From assembly GCF_040954835.1 (NCBI RefSeq), contig NC_090714.1, forward strand, positions 2,902,501-2,966,500: a stretch of DNA of 64,000 nt. Direction: 5' to 3'. The translations under genes and the position numbers were made by a program. Origin of the DNA: Lepisosteus oculatus. Its lineage: Eukaryota; Chordata; Actinopteri; Semionotiformes; Lepisosteidae. Below the pieces are notes generated by a model that was given only the letters and a program-made list of their open reading frames with translations, made no database searches and had not been told where the DNA came from. How positions within the stretch are numbered: position 1 is the stretch's first letter; each line of letters opens with the position of its first letter. Positions 23,901-35,900 of this stretch are shown here, piece by piece.

Positions 23901-23974
23901 CCAACTCCCACTGCATCAAGATGCTGGTGTACCAGTACGACAAGAACGGCAAGCCCGTCCGCATTTCCTCCTGA
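5816..23974 (+). CDS. gpr139: G-protein-coupled receptor 139 (two exons)
   Basis: CDS is join(5816-5933, 23037-23974), 1056 nt, 351 residues; human GPR139 has 353. It is a seven-transmembrane class A receptor of the plasma membrane, mainly neuronal in other vertebrates, reported to respond to L-Trp/L-Phe and couple to Gq. Visible features: N-terminal sequons at N8 and N9, TM1 about 23-48, TM2 about 61-84 with D70, a DRY motif at 122-124 followed by IAVCHPL, LWAP at 238-241 in TM6, and NFFLYCF at 279-285 in TM7. Residues equated with the reported human agonist pocket are all kept: E105, F106, H184, W239, R242, N269. The C-terminal tail ([18 protein letters not shown] and on) is the GPR139 signature and separates it from GPR142. 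ICL3 has one residue more than human. The intron splits the Ala40 codon (phase 1). Start choice: the ATG at 5816 gives MEH-, as in human. Functional by all visible criteria. Confidence 0.97.
9889..10000 (+). repeat. L2-like LINE 3' fragment (short)
   Basis: Contains GCTTGCTGGGATAGGCTCTG and ends GGTTAGAAAATGGATGAAC. These are the same blocks as the 3' end of the copy at 53965-54275, with the GGATGA-type tail on the + strand. Only about 110 bases remain recognisable. Confidence 0.55.
10858..11075 (+). repeat. Degraded L2-like fragment
   Basis: Weak match in order to the better copies: GTTTGTAGGCTCTC, then TTCTCCCTGTGTGCGTGAATGTGA, then CCAGAGTGTAGTCCTG and GGATAATCTCTGGGATGTC. Strong divergence suggests an old copy. 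Confidence 0.3.
12745..13185. mobile_element. GC-rich block, possible unclassified transposon
   Basis: This interval is markedly richer in GC and CpG than the AT-rich intron around it and has abrupt edges. It is rich in short A/G-C phrases such as CCGGAACAGGAACAGGGA, which resemble non-coding ends of fish LTR or DNA elements. Ends carry at most a very weak inverted match (GGTGATCC at 12755 against TGTCACC near 13180). No transposase or reverse-transcriptase frame is present. It could equally be a CpG-rich regulatory region. Confidence 0.25.
14520..14570. repeat. Short ACATT/ATCAC repeat with hairpin
   Basis: The words ATTATCACATT and ACATT recur several times in about 45 bases. The segment ends with an 8-bp inverted repeat, TTATCACA and TGTGATAA, separated by TTG. 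It looks like simple-sequence slippage. Confidence 0.4.
15590..15705 (+). repeat. Dispersed repeat, copy 1 (pair with 38.34 kb)
   Basis: Shares the 20-mer CCAGTGTCTCATTATGGAAG (15595-15614) exactly with 38341-38360. Looser similarity follows in order through GGTGTAA, TTAGCTG/CTAAGCTG and GCACCA. The family is not recognised. Confidence 0.5.
17127..17140 (+). repeat. Target-site duplication, left copy
   Basis: TATTATAATGAAGG, identical to 17242-17255. The pair flanks a 101-bp insert and marks its exact ends. Confidence 0.8.
17141..17241 (-). mobile_element. 101-bp insert, probable Penelope-like element terminus
   Basis: It is bounded by perfect 14-bp direct repeats (17127-17140 and 17242-17255), as expected for a retroposed insertion. 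The minus strand contains CTGAAGA, then a GGC/GCC stem, then GAAACGTT, flanked by complementary ACAC and GTGT. This is the layout of the minimal hammerhead ribozymes known from Penelope-like retroelements. No protein-coding part remains, so this would be a terminal fragment or a non-autonomous derivative. Family membership is inference from the ribozyme-like core. Confidence 0.55.
17195..17230 (-). ncRNA. Hammerhead-ribozyme-like core
   Basis: Read on the minus strand: stem I strand ACAC (17230-17227), CUGAAGA (17226-17220; position 7 of the CUGANGA consensus is variable), stem II GGC...GCC (17218-17216 with 17209-17207), GAAA (17206-17203), C then GUU (17202-17199), and the second stem I strand GUGU (17198-17195), which pairs fully with ACAC. 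Predicted cleavage would be after 17199. The A at 17219 is unpaired before stem II and stem III has no loop, so self-cleavage as a monomer is doubtful. Confidence 0.45.
17242..17255 (+). repeat. Target-site duplication, right copy
   Basis: TATTATAATGAAGG, an exact match to 17127-17140. No mismatch suggests a fairly recent insertion compared with the other repeats in this intron. Confidence 0.8.
17530..17700 (+). repeat. Local repeat family, copy A
   Basis: Contains AGTTAACACCAAAGTATTAA at 17603-17622, identical to 19677-19696. Looser similarity extends on both sides (CCTCAGCCAGGTG against CTTCAGCCATGGT, and the following AT-rich part ending in a TTGATC/TTGACC block). Confidence 0.5.
17865..18110 (+). 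repeat. SINE-like repeat with Pol III B-box-like word
   Basis: Contains GGAGCCCAGGCTGAGCTCTG, then GGTTCAAGCCT (close to the tRNA B box GGTTCGANNCC), then CTAGCTGGCTGTGACTGACAG and GTAATGTAACTGAAAATG. The composition differs from the flanks and the arrangement looks like an old tRNA-derived SINE. I did not find a second copy in the window, and no tRNA fold is intact. Confidence 0.3.
18634..18688. repeat. 17-bp perfect inverted repeat, also a 28-bp-period direct repeat
   Basis: Arms 18634-18650 and 18664-18680 are exact reverse complements (TAACATTATTAATAATT) separated by 13 bases. In addition 18641-18660 and 18669-18688 are direct repeats with one mismatch (ATTAATAATTTTACACAGGT). The RNA could form a stable AU-rich hairpin. 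Confidence 0.75.
19480..19770 (+). repeat. Local repeat family, copy B
   Basis: Aligns by eye with copy C at 20720-20990: a CACCCCAGCTACACC/CACCCCAACTTCACT block, CCCTGGTTCATTCCTCA against CCCTGGCTCATTCCTCA, then TTTGGC and GACCAAACTACTGATG against GGCCAAACTGCTGAAATG. It shares an exact 20-mer with copy A. Confidence 0.55.
20200..20520. repeat. AT-rich low-complexity tract
   Basis: Almost entirely A and T, with words such as TATATTATATATAG and AAATAAATTAAATAAAATT. No gene-like or element-like structure is visible. Confidence 0.7.
20720..20990 (+). repeat. Local repeat family, copy C
   Basis: Third member of the family seen at 17.5 and 19.5 kb. It has CCAGCCCTCCTCCTTCCACC, TCCCTGGCTCATTCCTCAG, CAGGCATGTTAATAG and GGCCAAACTGCTGAAATG in the same order as copy B. 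Confidence 0.5.
23037..23974 (+). CDS. gpr139: GPR139 coding exon 2
   Basis: Encodes the end of codon 40 through residue 351 and the TGA stop: the rest of TM1, TM2 to TM7 and the whole C-terminal tail. The acceptor is TTTCCAG. The exon is GC-rich, especially at third codon positions, which keeps the opposite strand open and produces a 349-codon antisense shadow frame. The ICL3 basic run [13 protein letters not shown] (206-218) has one residue more than human. No frameshift or premature stop. Confidence 0.97.
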
Positions 23975-26900
23975 GAGGCGGATAAGCACGGGGAGCTGCT
24001 GTTCCCTGGCGTTGGGCGAAGTTCCTTCTCGCTTCTGCTTCTCGGATGATGCGGAAGAGCAGGATTACAGAATCCTCGGCCAGCAAAAGCCAAGGAACAA
24101 GTCGTTGGCTTGTGAGGAGGCTGTGTGGCTGCTGCTGCTCTTGAATTCATGGGTTTCCCCCCCCAGAGAAAGATGCAGCACAAATGGTTGTTTCGATGTT
24201 CCTTTTTATTAAGTGTGAAAAGGGGATTTTGATATGGAGGTCGTTATCTCTCCTACTACCGGTGGTCAACATTTTTTTTTTTAAGTCTTAGAGGTTCTGT
24301 CTGGCAAAGTATCTGTATGAGGCCAGAAGCAACAAACTTTGCAAAGACTCTCTTTTTTTTTTCAGAGGTGCAAAAAAGAAACAGTTTTTTTTTTTAAATC
24401 TCTGCACTGTCAAACATACGCAAAGGGATTACACTTCACTCCTGTGTTCCCTCATATTCTCACATTAGTGACAGTCAACACTTAACACGTGTCTGATATA
24501 CTGGAGGGGACTCTGGTCCATGAGAATTACAAGTTCTCAAGCTTTTCATTCCAATTCCTTTCTCAGTTACTTAATTGAACTAATTATCTACCTAATTATT
24601 TAGGCTTTCAGATATGTATCCATTGATTGTAAAAACCTTTAAAACCAAAAGAACTAGGGTTTTCTGAGACCAAGGCAGGAGACAGCTTTTCAAAACAAAT
24701 ACTCATTATAGTTCTTCAAAAAATTGGGATAGTTTGGACACAAATATCACTTTGAGGTAGTCCTTTCTTTTGCTAAAGCCTTCTAACTCTCTTAATATCT
24801 CTAATGAAGTATCTTAAAGTGATGGCGACAGGCTACTGTACAGCAGGAAATGTTTTTAAAAGCAAGCAAAGGATGTTGGTTCAAACAATAGTAAGTCCTT
24901 TCTTTCTCTACAGTCTATTAGCACTTTATTTCATTGATCTGCTCAACAAGAAGATTTAAACATTACAATACATTACAATCTTATCTATGATATATATCTC
25001 TCTTATGTTTTAATAAATACCCAGATATGCTGTCATTTACTCTGGACCACTGTTCTGGATCTGTTTGCACAGGTTTAGATCAGTGCAGTACTCAAGCAGA
25101 TAAAATAGTGCCCAATGAAATAAATGAACCATACAGCATCCTGCTTCCACACATTTCCCACTGGATCGACAAGAAATGAAAATGTACTCTCACCTCTGCA
25201 AGCCACATGTGAATATCTTTAACCTTTCGCAATCTCTCCCTTTTTGTTCACACGAATTGATCCTTATCCATAATTTCATTACTTTATCCTGAATTTGTTC
25301 ATCTGTTTGTGCTTTGTAATCTCTTGAGAAGGCTTTAAAATGGATAAGGAGGTATAAAATGAAGGCTGAAATAAATGCCCTAAACCCTAATTAATTCATT
25401 CATAGCTGTTTTTAAAGAAACGTGGTGCTAGATGTTAATGATGTACTGAGGTATACTGTATTAAGCACCTTATGACTTTCTGCATGTGAGAAGCTGCTGT
25501 GAGATTGCTGAAAACTGATCCTTTTACAGAAACATAGGGTTTTAGATGTGTTATAATCTTTAAACAGTGCAGTGGAAATTAACCCTTTAAATAATTAATA
25601 ACCATCAATCGAAAGCCAGACACAAAATGGTCCATAATCCTTTAAATTGTTCCCAAAACTCTGTCTACAGAACTGCTTCTGCAAGTCAGAAAAGAAACCT
25701 TACAGAAAGAAACATTCCCTTTTAAGCAGCTCGGCAAAGATCTTGAACATCTCTGGCTCATAATTACGGTAATGCCTTCTACATTCTGGAATCACTTGAT
25801 TCTGGTAAGTAACAGTTGTTACGGTTATTATGATCATTTATGCTGCTATTTTAAGATTCCTAATTCTCAATCAGTGGGATCACGCAATGTTTGGTGATCC
25901 AGAGCAATCTTCAATCTTTTCTGGAAGTAATGAAAAAGGTTTTAGATGGCAGTCACTCCAAAGAGGCAACACAATGCTGAGTTATTCTTTTTCGCCGAGT
26001 TATTTTTTGGGGCACTAGAAATCTGTCTGGAAATGTTTGGTTCTTGCTTTCACAGTTTTTAAAATGAGCCTGAACATGTCTGTATGGTAAAATTAATAAC
26101 TAATTGCCCTCCTAACCTCAGATATGTTTGTGTCATCTCACCCTGTACAGCAGGAAGTGCTGTAACTGATTTATTGATTGGTAGGTTTCTATTCTTTTTT
26201 GTATGAATGGCTTTACAATGGGCAAATACAACATTAAGGCCAAGCAGGTTGGTGATCTGTAAACAGTAAATAGAAAGAATGTGTAGAAATAACAAACTGA
26301 TGCCAAAAGACCTTGAGAACCTTTGGTAAACTATAACAGCAAAAAAAACTATAATGAAACAGGGCTTGGGAGCCAGATAGCCTGTTTAATTATTTTTCTC
26401 AGAGAAATTTGGATACAATTTCACATATCGGGGCAACACAACAATTCCTCAGACGCAAAAGCTTTGGAAAGACCTAACAAAATCTGCTTTCTTGCCAATG
26501 TGGATGTGAGTCTATGTGTTCTGATTCGTGTGAGCTGATTTATGTGGTTAATTTCTTCACAAGTGTTTCCACAGAGGTAGGAATAATCTCCTCCACTGCA
26601 CCTTGGCCTTCTAGACAACCCCTCCACAAGTTATCAGTTTGAGTGGTTAATAACAAGGCGCCTTTATTATCTGTTTTAAAAAATAATATAATCTTCTAAA
26701 AAAGAAATGAAGGACCAGATAGGCAAAACGAAGTTCTATATATTCGGAATGTAATGAGTTCTAAATATTCAGAATATATATATCATTTCGGAATGAGGAC
26801 AGGAGCAAACAGGCTAGATGGAAAAATTACAAAAAACTCCCTACCAAAACACATTATCACTGCATCATTGTGATGAGGAGAGAGTGGGGGTAATTTAACA

Positions 26901-29864
26901 GGATTGTTGTAACTGCATCTGCTTCAGACTGAGGATTTAAATGTCAAACCTTTGGCTTTTCAAAGCTTCTAAAACTAGTGAACCACTTTCAAAATCCAGG
27001 GTTTATAGGAGCTATGGTGTGAAAGAGACGTAGCCTAAATTAACCAAGCGCTAGCCCCCTGCCTTACTTGACCTGCATGTAATGAGTAGGAATTGCTTGG
27101 CTCTGGGATTTGGGACTCAAAGAGTTTAACTGTTGACTCCTGCAGACCCCAGATCTGGTACAGACAGGAGCAAATGTTTCGGGCTGAACTCTGTAGTTGG
27201 GGGATCAATTGTGCAGTCAAGGTGGAATGATTTGGTACCCAATTGAAAAATAATTTAAATCATTAAACCAACGTCTACTCACCAGACATCAGTTTTGATT
27301 TAAAACTACATCAGATAAATCGTACACACCAGACATCACATTTTAAGAAAAACCCTGAGACTCACAAACCACAGAGAATTAACTCAATTTCTAGAGGCCC
27401 AATATCCATTGTAAGTATTCAAGTCAAATTTGGTAATAGTATCATTGCAATTTTAACCAATCATACTTATAGTGCAGAGAAATAATGAGTTTCTTCAACA
27501 AAGACAGCATATTCATCGTGTAGTTGTTCAGCTGGACTGTACAGCTAAGTGTACCCAGCAAGCAGATGGGTTTTAAGGTCAGATACATTGCAGAACTCAT
27601 TGCCAAATGACTGTCCAGAATTGCTAACTAATATGAGTGTTCAACGCAGGTGTTACATTAAGGACGATAAAGTGATTTAGACTTAACTGTATTATAAAGC
27701 CCCTCTGGGCTTCCTGTCTGCTTGCATCTTAGAGAAAACGCCTTTCATTGCTGCTGTACTGTGATCACTGTCAGTTTTAATTTACAGATGAAAGATATTA
27801 TGATATCACTAGCAGGGACTAAATGTAAACTTTTAACCTTAATTCTGCCAGGGGCCTCTTTCAATAGATGTCCTTTTTCTCAGTAAATAAGATACCTTCT
27901 GCATATATAGATGCTTCAAAAGGCATGAAAATATATAGGTCAGCTCTCAAAATGACTTCTCATGTTCCATTAAGGATCTTTTTCAACTTCCCACAGCTCT
28001 AAGCACATTATCAAAGGCACAAAAGAGCAATTTTTAACAATTCGCCACCTCTCATTCTATTTGTGACTCTCTGCTGTTGTTTCAATTTGGGATAACAGTA
28101 ATGCAAGGATCATGAAAGCTGGATTAGATGAAACGGCCGACTGGAGGTGAATTAAAAGCATCGCATTGCTCTTACTAGTGCAGAATCATTTCCTCGCCTT
28201 TTGTAAAAGAGTGAGCATGCATCTTGAAACTGAGTTGCGCGTCCCTTACATTTCTGTCAGTGCGGTGCTGACCACTCAAGGTCATATTGGGAACATGTTC
28301 ACATCTCAAGACTCCCGCCCCAGGGGGACGTCCAGCACAAGATCTTTTAATGAATACATCCAAAAGTGTAAGTGTCTTGGAAAAGACATTCATCAGCAGC
28401 CTCAGAATGATCTCAGATAGCTGGCTTTAGTTTGCTCTCTAGGTCTTTATGTACCTAACAGAGGCTCTTTCTTGCAGTGATTAAAATACTGTCCTCAGAC
28501 AGAGGCAATGGCAGGCACGTGCCTTTACATCTGAGAACCCTTCTGTGCCACGTTCTACCACTGTGACAGGGTGGTCATGCACCACACTGTGCTTGATAAA
28601 GCTTTACCAGATACGCTGTTCCTATCCGTGTTGCGGTGGCACAGCGAGACTGGAGAGCTCGCCAGCCCTCGGTCTGCTCGGCTGGAATTCCAGTTGTCTG
28701 AGCCAGATGTGGTTCGGACATGGATAGAATCCCCAAACTATGAAAAACAGGAATGTTTGTTTTCAGTCTCCAGAACTACAAAAAAAGTCTTTTTTTTTCC
28801 CACCATCTCGAGTTCAATTGGACTTTGCACAGAAGCTCAGGATCAGAGTTAACACTGTAGAGTTGGAGGAGAATGACTATACTGTATAAAGAATCTGGTT
28901 GTGTTTATTAATACCAGAAGCTCATTTGAATTCAACATCTTCCTAATTCAGTGCTGTGGATTGTCAGTAGACAATAGACAGATGTTTGAAGAATGGCTCA
29001 GTGAATTGATGGACAGGAGTCAGGTGACTTCTTGCTACATTTCACATACTGTATATACCATGAAAGAGGTTAATGTTCTGTACTAATACAAGTAGTTCAT
29101 CAATAACTAAAAGCTGACATAATGCTTCAGTTTCAAACAGACAGAGAGTGTATAATTGGGTGAAATAACTCCCATACAGGTATTTCTAATAGGATTAACG
29201 CTGGCATATCAGGAAGGCACAGTCCAAGAAACCATGATATATGCTCAAAGACCCCACATTCTTTTGCCTCATACATGTAAGTTACATGCATTTTGAATCC
29301 CACCATCAGGCTAGGACGGGTGTGCTTTGAGCTGTCTGTAGCATGTAATTAAGATTAGTCTTGCAAAATAAATTAAATTGAAGCCCCAAGTAAGCCTTTT
29401 TGAACAGATGCGCCTCAGTAATATTTTTCACATTCCACTTCATAAAAAATAATGAACTATGACCCACTCTGTAAAATCCATGAAATACATTCCCCTCTCA
29501 GGAATATAGTAGCTGAGTCTCGGCTTAATCCATTCTAATGAAAACCGAATTTCCCAGCCCAGCCAGTGGGGGGCCAGAAATAAAAAGTGAGTATCAATGC
29601 AGGTCCAGATATAGAAAAAAAGAAAGCAGACGCAATAAGGCATAAGCAGCTCAATTAAGTAATTGACAACTGAGGTAGAAAAAAACAGACATCAACTGTC
29701 CTTGTGAGCTTAACCTCTTTAGGCTACAAGACTGATCTGTAATTGAATAACATGGGTCTGCAGTTACCCACCCCTTTACCAGCTCCAGCACAATCTAGCA
29801 CAGGTTCAGCAAGTAGTCTCAAACTATTATTCATTATTTTATTGAATGCCTTCTCAAGATGAGC

Positions 29865-29975
29865 ACCATTTTCCAAGGCCCTTGCAAAAGTGCTCATTAT
29901 AGACAAAGCCCTTGTGGACTGGATGAGATCCTTGAATGAATTAGCTACCAAAAACAACATGAGCTCCACGGACAG
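29865..29975 (-). repeat. GTAGCTAATT-family repeat, minus copy
   Basis: The reverse complement reads TTTTGGTAGCTAATTCATTC then AAGGATCTCATCCAG. This matches the core of the copies at 55672-55860 and 62095-62320. The downstream part is diverged. The 81-codon minus frame here is a by-product of the repeat. Confidence 0.5.
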
Positions 29976-32900
29976 ATGGGTTTCATTTTGTTTGCAAATA
30001 TGTGCTTATAACCTGTGAGGAATTCTGGGCAGATTCCATGAAAGGAGGCCTATGTCATTTCCTGTTATCTCTCTCAAATTACGTTAGCTTTCCACATTTA
30101 TAATTAACAGCATTTAGACATATTTCCCAGTTAGGCTTATTGGGAACACGTCCATTTGGGGCTGCTGTTATGTAATGTCAGTTATGCATATTTTATAATT
30201 GAAATATACTGCATTGTCAAAGAATGAATAGAGTATCCTAAATGTTGTAATAACTCGAAAAGCTAGCCCTAACTGTGATCACTGACTGAACCATACCTAT
30301 AATAATTTGGACCATTATTTATAAAAACATTAATAGCATGTTAGTTTATGGCTTATAGACAGTGACAGCAGACACATTATCTACAGTGGAACATTCTGGA
30401 CTATATAAAGAGAATATTGAATTTAGAAATGACTGTGAGTTTCTCATTGTGGTACCTGAAACTAACAAGACAGCAGCTAGAAGCAAAATTTACTTCTAGA
30501 GCTCCATCCCTTTTTTTCTTAAAGAAATGAGCAGAGATACTATCTATTAATCATCGAGAGTCAGACAAAAACCATAATTAAGTGAGGCTAAGGAGCCATT
30601 GCTGTGCTGAAAATTAAATGTCTAGCATCCGCAAAGCTGAACCCTTTCGAAGAAACAGGAAATTAGCAGCAAGATCTCAGCAGAGTGTAAGAAGAATGGA
30701 TTACAGGTCAACTTCAGGCCTGTTGGGAAGGAAGTGGGTACAGGAAAGCTCTTGGAGAATTGTGAATCCAGGGAACAGAGTGCACAAAGGAATTATTTAA
30801 TGACAAATCCTTGTGGCCGCAGGCAGTTAAAGGTGTATTAGAACATCTCTTCAGTGGAAACACTTGTTTTATCAAAATGAAACCTCAAACTGCAGAAAAC
30901 AATCTGCGTTACTAGGGTTGCCAAGCATGTGTATAAAGTATGGTCTATTCTGGTTACATTTCTTTGCTGAGCAAAAACATTTGAACACTGGGCTGTGTGC
31001 GTTTTTACATCTGGAACTGAGCAATGGCAGCACAATACATTGATATGACTGATGCCTTCACCTTGGGTAGACAATAGAAGACAACGCTTTGCTCCTAGAA
31101 GACTTTGTGCTTTTACTCTGCTGACAGGACACTGGAAAAAAAACATTCATAATATAAAACAACAACACTGTCGGTGAACAGTAGAAAAAGAAAATTCCTA
31201 TGAGATTGTATCACTGTGGAAAGTGGAAAACAACTGAATGTCAGCTTCCCTAATTCGTGCGGATCAAGATGAACAACAAATACTATAACATGAACAGTAT
31301 TATTTTTCTACAGGTAACTGGAAGAGAGTTGGGTTTTTCTTACATCCTTTAAAAAAATATGTCTGTCCTATGGTTTCTCACAGTTAAAACCAAAAGGATG
31401 TCAAAAGTTAAACATGGGACAATCCAAACCTTAAACCTTTAAATTACTTCTCATCTAAGAACAGCTGGGCCACATTAACAAGGGATTCCTTTCCTGCTTT
31501 TCTTTTCAAGTTTCTCCTGAACTCAGTGGACATTTAATATTTCATTTTTAAAAAAAAATGCAATATAGCTTTGTTAAAACGGTTTGAATTTATTTTCTAG
31601 TATGCACCATGGACAGAATGGATACTGAAAACAACATTACAGCAGATGAACAGAGCATACTTGCACTTGAAATTGAAGCTGCAGGTGATGTGCATCTCAC
31701 TGAAAAACATCCACAGTTTTAGAAAGCAGCATGACCACAAATGAGTTGATTCTTGAATTGAGACAATGAAATTGTACAAGAAACAAATGTTGCTTAAATA
31801 TTTAAAGTGATCCTTAACGGACAGCTATCATTGAAAAAATTAACTATTTCACTAAGTGCAGATGTTGAAAACAAAGACATCTGGAAAAATAACTATTATT
31901 TTGTTTCGGCACACTAATATATGACAAAGCAGAATATTATTGTGGTTGAAAGTGGATCGGATATACAACTTCCTTTGCCAGTAATGCTGTTCTTTAAATT
32001 GTCCGAATATTCTTGCTTTTTAAAAATGATTTGACAGAACGCAATTTATGACAGAATTTGAAACAAAAAAAGTCTTATGAACTGCACAAACCTGTAAATG
32101 AGGGGCTAGCCATTGGCTCCATTTTTGGAGCTTCCATATTTCCCCATATGCTGGTGCAACTCTAATTTAACTCCCCCTCTGCATTTCCTGGCTGACGTCT
32201 TTTCACTACATGTGTATCTCTAACATTGGTGGTTCATATAAAAAAATCTGGAAGGTGGAGAAATAACAACGGGGACATATTAAGAATGATTTGTATGCAC
32301 AAGCAAGTAAAAACCAAATTAACAGACCAATCCGGATAAAACAGACCAAATCCTTACTCTTAGAGATTACATTTTGTGAGTCGTCTGTTACACTGTGAAA
32401 GATGTACAGGAAATGTGCACCACAGAAAAAAGACAGCAAAATCTGAGTGTTTAGCAATCCTTCCAAATTTTAATATTTTCGATTAAATTAAATCCTAAGG
32501 AAATCAGGCTCTTTTGGCTGAATGGTAACAGACAATCTAAGCACATACTGTATCCATTCCTGATACTTTTATTACGAAACAAATCCTCAAGGGTTCTTCA
32601 GACCTATTAAGAATGATATCGTTTTATCATTGGGCATTTCAGTTTCACTTGGGTTGATGATATTGGTGTTAGATGAAAACTGGGATTAAAGCTCCAGTTT
32701 ATGCTTTAGAAAAGAATGTGAAAAGATGTATTAATATACATATTGCTTTGTGTTATTTTTTTTTAATAAATGGGCATTTGAAATCATATTTCCTAAAGGA
32801 ATAACACCATTATAGAAAAATACATTGTATACGCTGTAACATATAAATCGCATTTAATATTAATATTCTCTTTCATTCAAAAGATGTTTTATAATACAGT

Positions 32901-35900
32901 TGAAAAATTGTCGTTAGACTGGAAAATTGTAAATAATTCATATTTAAATAGCTTTTTAGAAGAAAGGAAGATGGTAATAAAAGAATATTTTAAAATGGCT
33001 CAATTAAATAGCCAGGCTATAAAGAGCAGCTCTCAACTACAAACATTCAGTTTTCAAAAGGACAGATCTGTACATACAATTGGTCTTAATCTGCATGAAC
33101 ACATACAGTATGTGGTATTAAAAATACCGAACTTCTTCATTAGCTTTATGACACATTCATTAGCTTTTTTTTATTATTTCTCCCAAAGACGCTTATCCAA
33201 ATATCAGCTGAGGTTCAAAGTTATCAGGACATGAAACGTTTGGCCTACCCCAGAGCTGGTGTGTGGCCAGTGCATTTTTTTTTTGCCTTATTTTATCATC
33301 ACAGACACCAGGCGTGTTGTTTTTTTTGCTGTTAATTAAGACTTGACACTGGCTAGCAGTGGGACAAACAACCAACCAAACCGTCTCGACAAACAAAAGG
33401 GCACAAAGTTATTATAAACACGTATACCTTGAGAGGCAAGAATAAGAATGTGTTTCAAAAGCTCACCGTTTTAACACATCTCCTATTTTTCTATCAATGT
33501 TCTCTATACATCTCTGTACATGGTGTGACTCTCACTCCTCTTCAATTATACTCAAGCTAGCTTGGCTTTTTCAGGCCCTTGTATGGATGCGTATTTTTTT
33601 ATTAATTCAAATGTTTTTCATGTGGAATTTGCAGAAAACCTGATCCTGTAAGGGGGTCCTGAAACGGACAGCTCCACAGGAAAGCTGCTGCTGTTTTTCA
33701 TATCTGTGAGAGGGCGAGGAAGAGAGAAACACTGGACTCCTTAAATGTACTGTAACACAAATGGTCTTGTCGGCCTTTCTAGATTCAATTTATCTTAGAC
33801 TGTTCTGCTTATGTATATTTTTCTTATACTTTCTACTTTAGGAGGCTTTTTAGGCTATGCACACTTTGAGAAAATTCAGTAGGACTGTTTAACAATTTTT
33901 GCAGTTAGACATTCATTCCAGCAGTGCTCTGCTGTGCGTCTTTCTGGTGTCTCGTTTAGGGCTAACTACTGTATTTCCTCGTTCGCCAAATGTTTGGCTG
34001 AAGACTTACTCTTTTGCTCGTGTATGCTTGTCGGTTTTTAAAAAAAATAATAATCTGCTGTTATAATTCACTTTTCTAAAAATATTCTAATAATAGAAGT
34101 CTGTATTTTCATCTTCTGGTATTTTTTTATCAGAAGAAAAGTTTGTCATGTGTGAATTGGCACGGAACTCTCTGCTGTTGTTTGCTCAGTGGCTTCTGAG
34201 CTGGAAGCAATAACAGGAGAAAGAGCTACTTGTCTTGGCCCAGTATCTGTTACTCACTGTGACTGGTCGGGTTGCTTTTTAAAAGGCCTTCGCAATGAGA
34301 GCCGTCAGGGTTCATGTCCATCAAGATTTTTAAAATGAGTTTGTGGTGCGAAAAATAAGCAACACAAACAATACTTACAGGTACACACAACTCCCATCCT
34401 TCTGCAAGTAATTTGGACATTCTCGTAACAAGACCAAAACATTGCTAATCTTACAGTTTGTTCTGGTAGATAAACTTGCATTACTTTATTATTATTTGAT
34501 CTAGCTGCGTTAAATTTCAGAAAGTTGTTTCATCGGAAGATAGATTTTCTTGATGTCGAGGAATGGATTATTTCAGTCCAATACAGTAAATACTGAACTT
34601 GAATCCTTTATCACTACACTTGCATCTCCAGAGTTAAATGGGGGCAGGCAATGTCAAAGAATGTGGACATTCCTTTTCCCTGTATTCTTGTACTGTGTAT
34701 TAGAAAAAATAAAAGGTCATTAGATCTGCAATCCATGCCATTAGCTTGGTCATAAGTAAAAGTTTCAAGACTGAAATGTGAAGTTTAGCAAAGTTATTTC
34801 ACTTACTAGACGATACAAGCTAGAATTACATGAAGGGTAGGCTTTCAAATGAATATGCAAGCTGCCCTTCATCACAGTCTCCAGCAGTTAGTGGGCCAAC
34901 TCAAATATCCATCAAATCTGTGGGGCACAGCCACTGGAGTGAGATTCTCGATACTCATCAGGAAACCTGTGTCAGTTCTTCTAAAAAAACAAACACAAAA
35001 TTATTTCCGAAGCACCTCCATAGCTTATGAAGGAAAAAAAAAAAGAAACAAGAACATATCTGTGACTGATCCAAACAGGCCTCCAACCTAAAGCACAGCT
35101 GTCTGTGAAAGAGTCAGGTGTGTAAAAAGGTGCTTGCTGAGGACTTCAGACACTCGTAAGTTCTGAGTCTTTCTCTCACCGGCAGAGTTTTGTGCTACAA
35201 AAAGTAACAGCAGCACAGGAAATCATCTGTCCGTGGGCCAGGGCCCCCCCCACAGACTTCTTTCTTGGAAAGAGACTGGTGCAATATTGCAATAACACTT
35301 TTAATATCGACCCAGCTACAAATTATTGGGTGCTTACTTCAAGAGTCTGTGCCTTGCAGCCAGTGCTCATGTCTACTATGTTTCACTGCTTTGTTGTAAA
35401 AGGTTTCATATTAATTATATATATATACAGTATATTATAATATTATGAAAATCTATAATGTGTTGAGAAACTTGGATGTATGGTTTACATTTTTAATAAA
35501 GCAAGATTAATTTTCCTTTCTGTTGTTTTTACCGACTCGGACAGAAAAAGCAATGTTAGCATTTTTTACAGCAGCAGCAGAGGCAATAAAAATGTCACTG
35601 ATTCTGTGTGACGTTCTGTGCTAGACAATGAGAATGCTCTTGCGTTGATAAAGCAAGACACGTTTCCTCACAGTCAGCTGGTAAGGTTAGGCTGAGTCCA
35701 CACTTGAATACTCCATGGTAGCACACAGAAAACATTTCTTTAAACCACAAGAAGATCTTCGGAGCCTGGGACTGGAGCAGACTTTTGACAGGAATTTCAG
35801 AAGGGCAAATTTAGGCCATTCATAACTCTGGGATTATTTTCCCTACTCTGTGGGTATGTGTCACATGTTCAATGAAGCCATCACTCATAGTTATGTATCA

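Noticed and set aside
22940-23989. 349-codon open frame on the minus strand
   Set aside because: It is the antisense shadow of GPR139 exon 2. High third-position GC removes stop codons on the other strand, and the predicted protein is low-complexity with no domain.
29724-29969. 81-codon minus-strand frame
   Set aside because: It is largely a translation of the minus-strand GTAGCTAATT-family repeat.
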